This document shows positions 62,927 to 64,000 of a stretch of 64,000 nt of DNA, one piece after another. The stretch spans positions 14,138,501 through 14,202,500 of the forward strand of contig OY992840.1 of the NCBI GenBank assembly GCA_963921425.1, in the 5' to 3' direction. Under the pieces are notes generated by a model. The model searched no databases. It was not told the origin of the DNA and saw only the letters and a program-made list of their open reading frames with translations. Position 1 is the stretch's first letter. Every line of letters starts with the position of its first letter. Source of the DNA: Dryas octopetala (lineage: Eukaryota; Streptophyta; Magnoliopsida; Rosales; Rosaceae). The position numbers and the translations under genes were made by a program.

Positions 62927-63154
62927 AACTCCAAGGCGTTGAAGGAGTTGGTTCAAATGTGTAGCTGTAAACTCAGGCACCCGAATTAGAGTCTCCAGTT
63001 CGATCATTGGAGCCAGGCAGCAAGGGAGGTAAAATCCTTTGTGAATTTCATAAGTTCTGCGTGGATTGTCTATCTTTAACCGGTCCAAAAGATTAGTCTA
63101 GTGACCCTAAAATAAAAAAACTGGCCCAAGACACCCTCGATTACTAAAATAAAA
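62927..63154 (+). mobile_element. SINE-type retroposon, copy 2
   Basis: Shares its body with the element at 583-808 (gttgg, tgtagct(g/a)taaac, cacccga(a/g)tt, ttggag, agcaagggag, ttgtgaatt, gtggattgtct, agattagtct). It ends in an A-rich tail and is flanked by aaattaag(ta/cg)ataggt at 62911-62926 and 63155-63170, a 16-bp target-site duplication with two changes. Confidence 0.75.
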
Positions 63155-63170
63155 AAATTAAGCGATAGGT

Positions 63171-63485
63171 CAATAACATTGGTTATTATATGTCAACCTA
63201 CACCTACAAAATTTCTTAAAGTATATATGTCAAATTACGAGAATGATCAAGAACTTATCTAGATTTTCCCACAATGTATTGCTATCTTACCGGCAAGATG
63301 AGTATTTCTCTATACCTTAAATTATATATAGTAATATTTTATTTTTCCTTTGCTCGAAATTAACAAGAATAATGATTTTCCTTATATAGCCTTTTCTTCT
63401 CTAATTTACCCTTTTGAAAAACTTTGTTCGGGAAATTTACCTTTCTAATTAAAAATAGATCGTCGTATGCATACATTAGTTGGAG
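63171..63485. other. intergenic AT-rich DNA
   Basis: Nothing recognised between the SINE and the nested MITE. Confidence 0.4.
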
Positions 63486-63845
63486 AGATTTTTCAGTGTA
63501 ACCGATACACTGTCATGTAGTGTAAGTAGTATATGTGTCATAATATGGAGAAATTATTATGTATAACCGTTATATTGACACGTGATATAACTAGTCTATG
63601 TGTTATAATATGAGTAGATGTTATTAATACTATACCCTACTAATATAAACACATTGTCTAATAATACCTTTACACGTTTGATTAGTTATACTACGTGGCG
63701 GTATATCGGTTATACCCTTATACCCTATAATTTTTCCATAATATGGGTGGATGTCATTAATATTATACCCTACTAATATAATAACTCTTACACGTTAAAT
63801 TAGTTACACTACGTAACAGTATATCGGTTACATTGAAAAAATTTT
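63486..63845. mobile_element. outer MITE carrying a nested copy of its own family
   Basis: The ends tttttcagtgtaaccgatacactg (from 63490) and cagtatatcggttacattgaaaaa (to about 63840) are inverted. The body is split at 63549 by a related element. The outer halves join as '...gtcataatatgg|gtggatgtcattaat...'. Confidence 0.7.
63549..63737. mobile_element. inner MITE with 9-bp duplication
   Basis: A 189-bp element whose ends (agaaattattatgtataaccg and complement of gtatatcggttatacccttataccctataatttttcc) are inverted and resemble the outer element's ends. A perfect 9-bp repeat ATAATATGG flanks it (63540-63548, 63738-63746), the Mutator-like signature. Confidence 0.75.
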
Positions 63846-64000
63846 GCTTAATTTAGTAGGGTCTTTTGGAGAAAAACAATCCATGTGGTTTTTGTGATCC
63901 GCCTGTTTTTTATGTTGACCCACATGTTGCATTGTTCTTGCCAATCAGTCGGACCAGGCATCCAGTCTACTTGCATATATGTCTCCCCCAATTTAAATTG
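63846..64000. other. window end, no gene
   Basis: Short unassigned stretch. It contains tcggaccaggc (63949 on), which resembles the start of miR166, but without a partner arm. Confidence 0.4.

Noticed and set aside
63945..63975. miR166-like string tcggaccaggc near the window end
   Set aside because: Only 11 bases match and no complementary arm is found upstream or downstream within the window.

Overview
The window is nuclear DNA of a flowering plant, most likely a woody eudicot (rosid-like). Genes carry many GT-AG introns, their products match chloroplast, mitochondrial and cytoskeletal plant families, intergenic DNA is AT-rich, and MITEs, a SINE family, a hAT-type element and microsatellites are common. 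The species cannot be fixed from sequence alone. There is one 200-base run of N (24949-25148).

Layout: 1-3200 is repeat-rich, gene-free DNA. At 3418-8167 and 11312-16150 (+) lie two tandem copies of a chloroplast ClpC (Hsp93) chaperone gene. The downstream copy is intact (923 aa). The upstream copy has nine intact, in-frame exons, but its transit-peptide exon is split by a complete 334-bp PIF/Harbinger-like MITE and it lacks a recognisable 5'UTR exon and promoter. Then come PHS1 (17096-22841, -; tubulin kinase/dual-specificity phosphatase), a TE-rich gap, a serine carboxypeptidase of the SCPL45 type (25511-28135, -), the coiled-coil protein SCD2 (31717-37546, -), a plastid acyl carrier protein (39014-40076, -), divergently paired with a mitochondrial phosphate carrier (40618-42354, +), a bacterial-type poly(A) polymerase/tRNA nucleotidyltransferase (42993-46739, -), 12 kb of repeat-rich DNA, and a bHLH137-like transcription factor (58706-60624, +). 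The end holds a second SINE copy and a self-nested MITE.

All nine gene models were assembled by hand; exon phases close without frameshift. The genes do not form one pathway, but several serve organelles (ClpC import/proteolysis, ACP fatty-acid synthesis, phosphate carrier) or cytoskeleton and membrane traffic (PHS1, SCD2). From memory, the gene set matches two Arabidopsis regions (At3g48850-48870 and At5g23690-23720) plus At5g50915-50920, suggesting an ancestral block.

I found no new multi-gene system. The most notable locus is the MITE-broken ClpC paralogue, followed by foldback and stem-loop structures in the promoter and 5'UTR intron of the intact ClpC gene, and the well-delimited mobile elements with target-site duplications.
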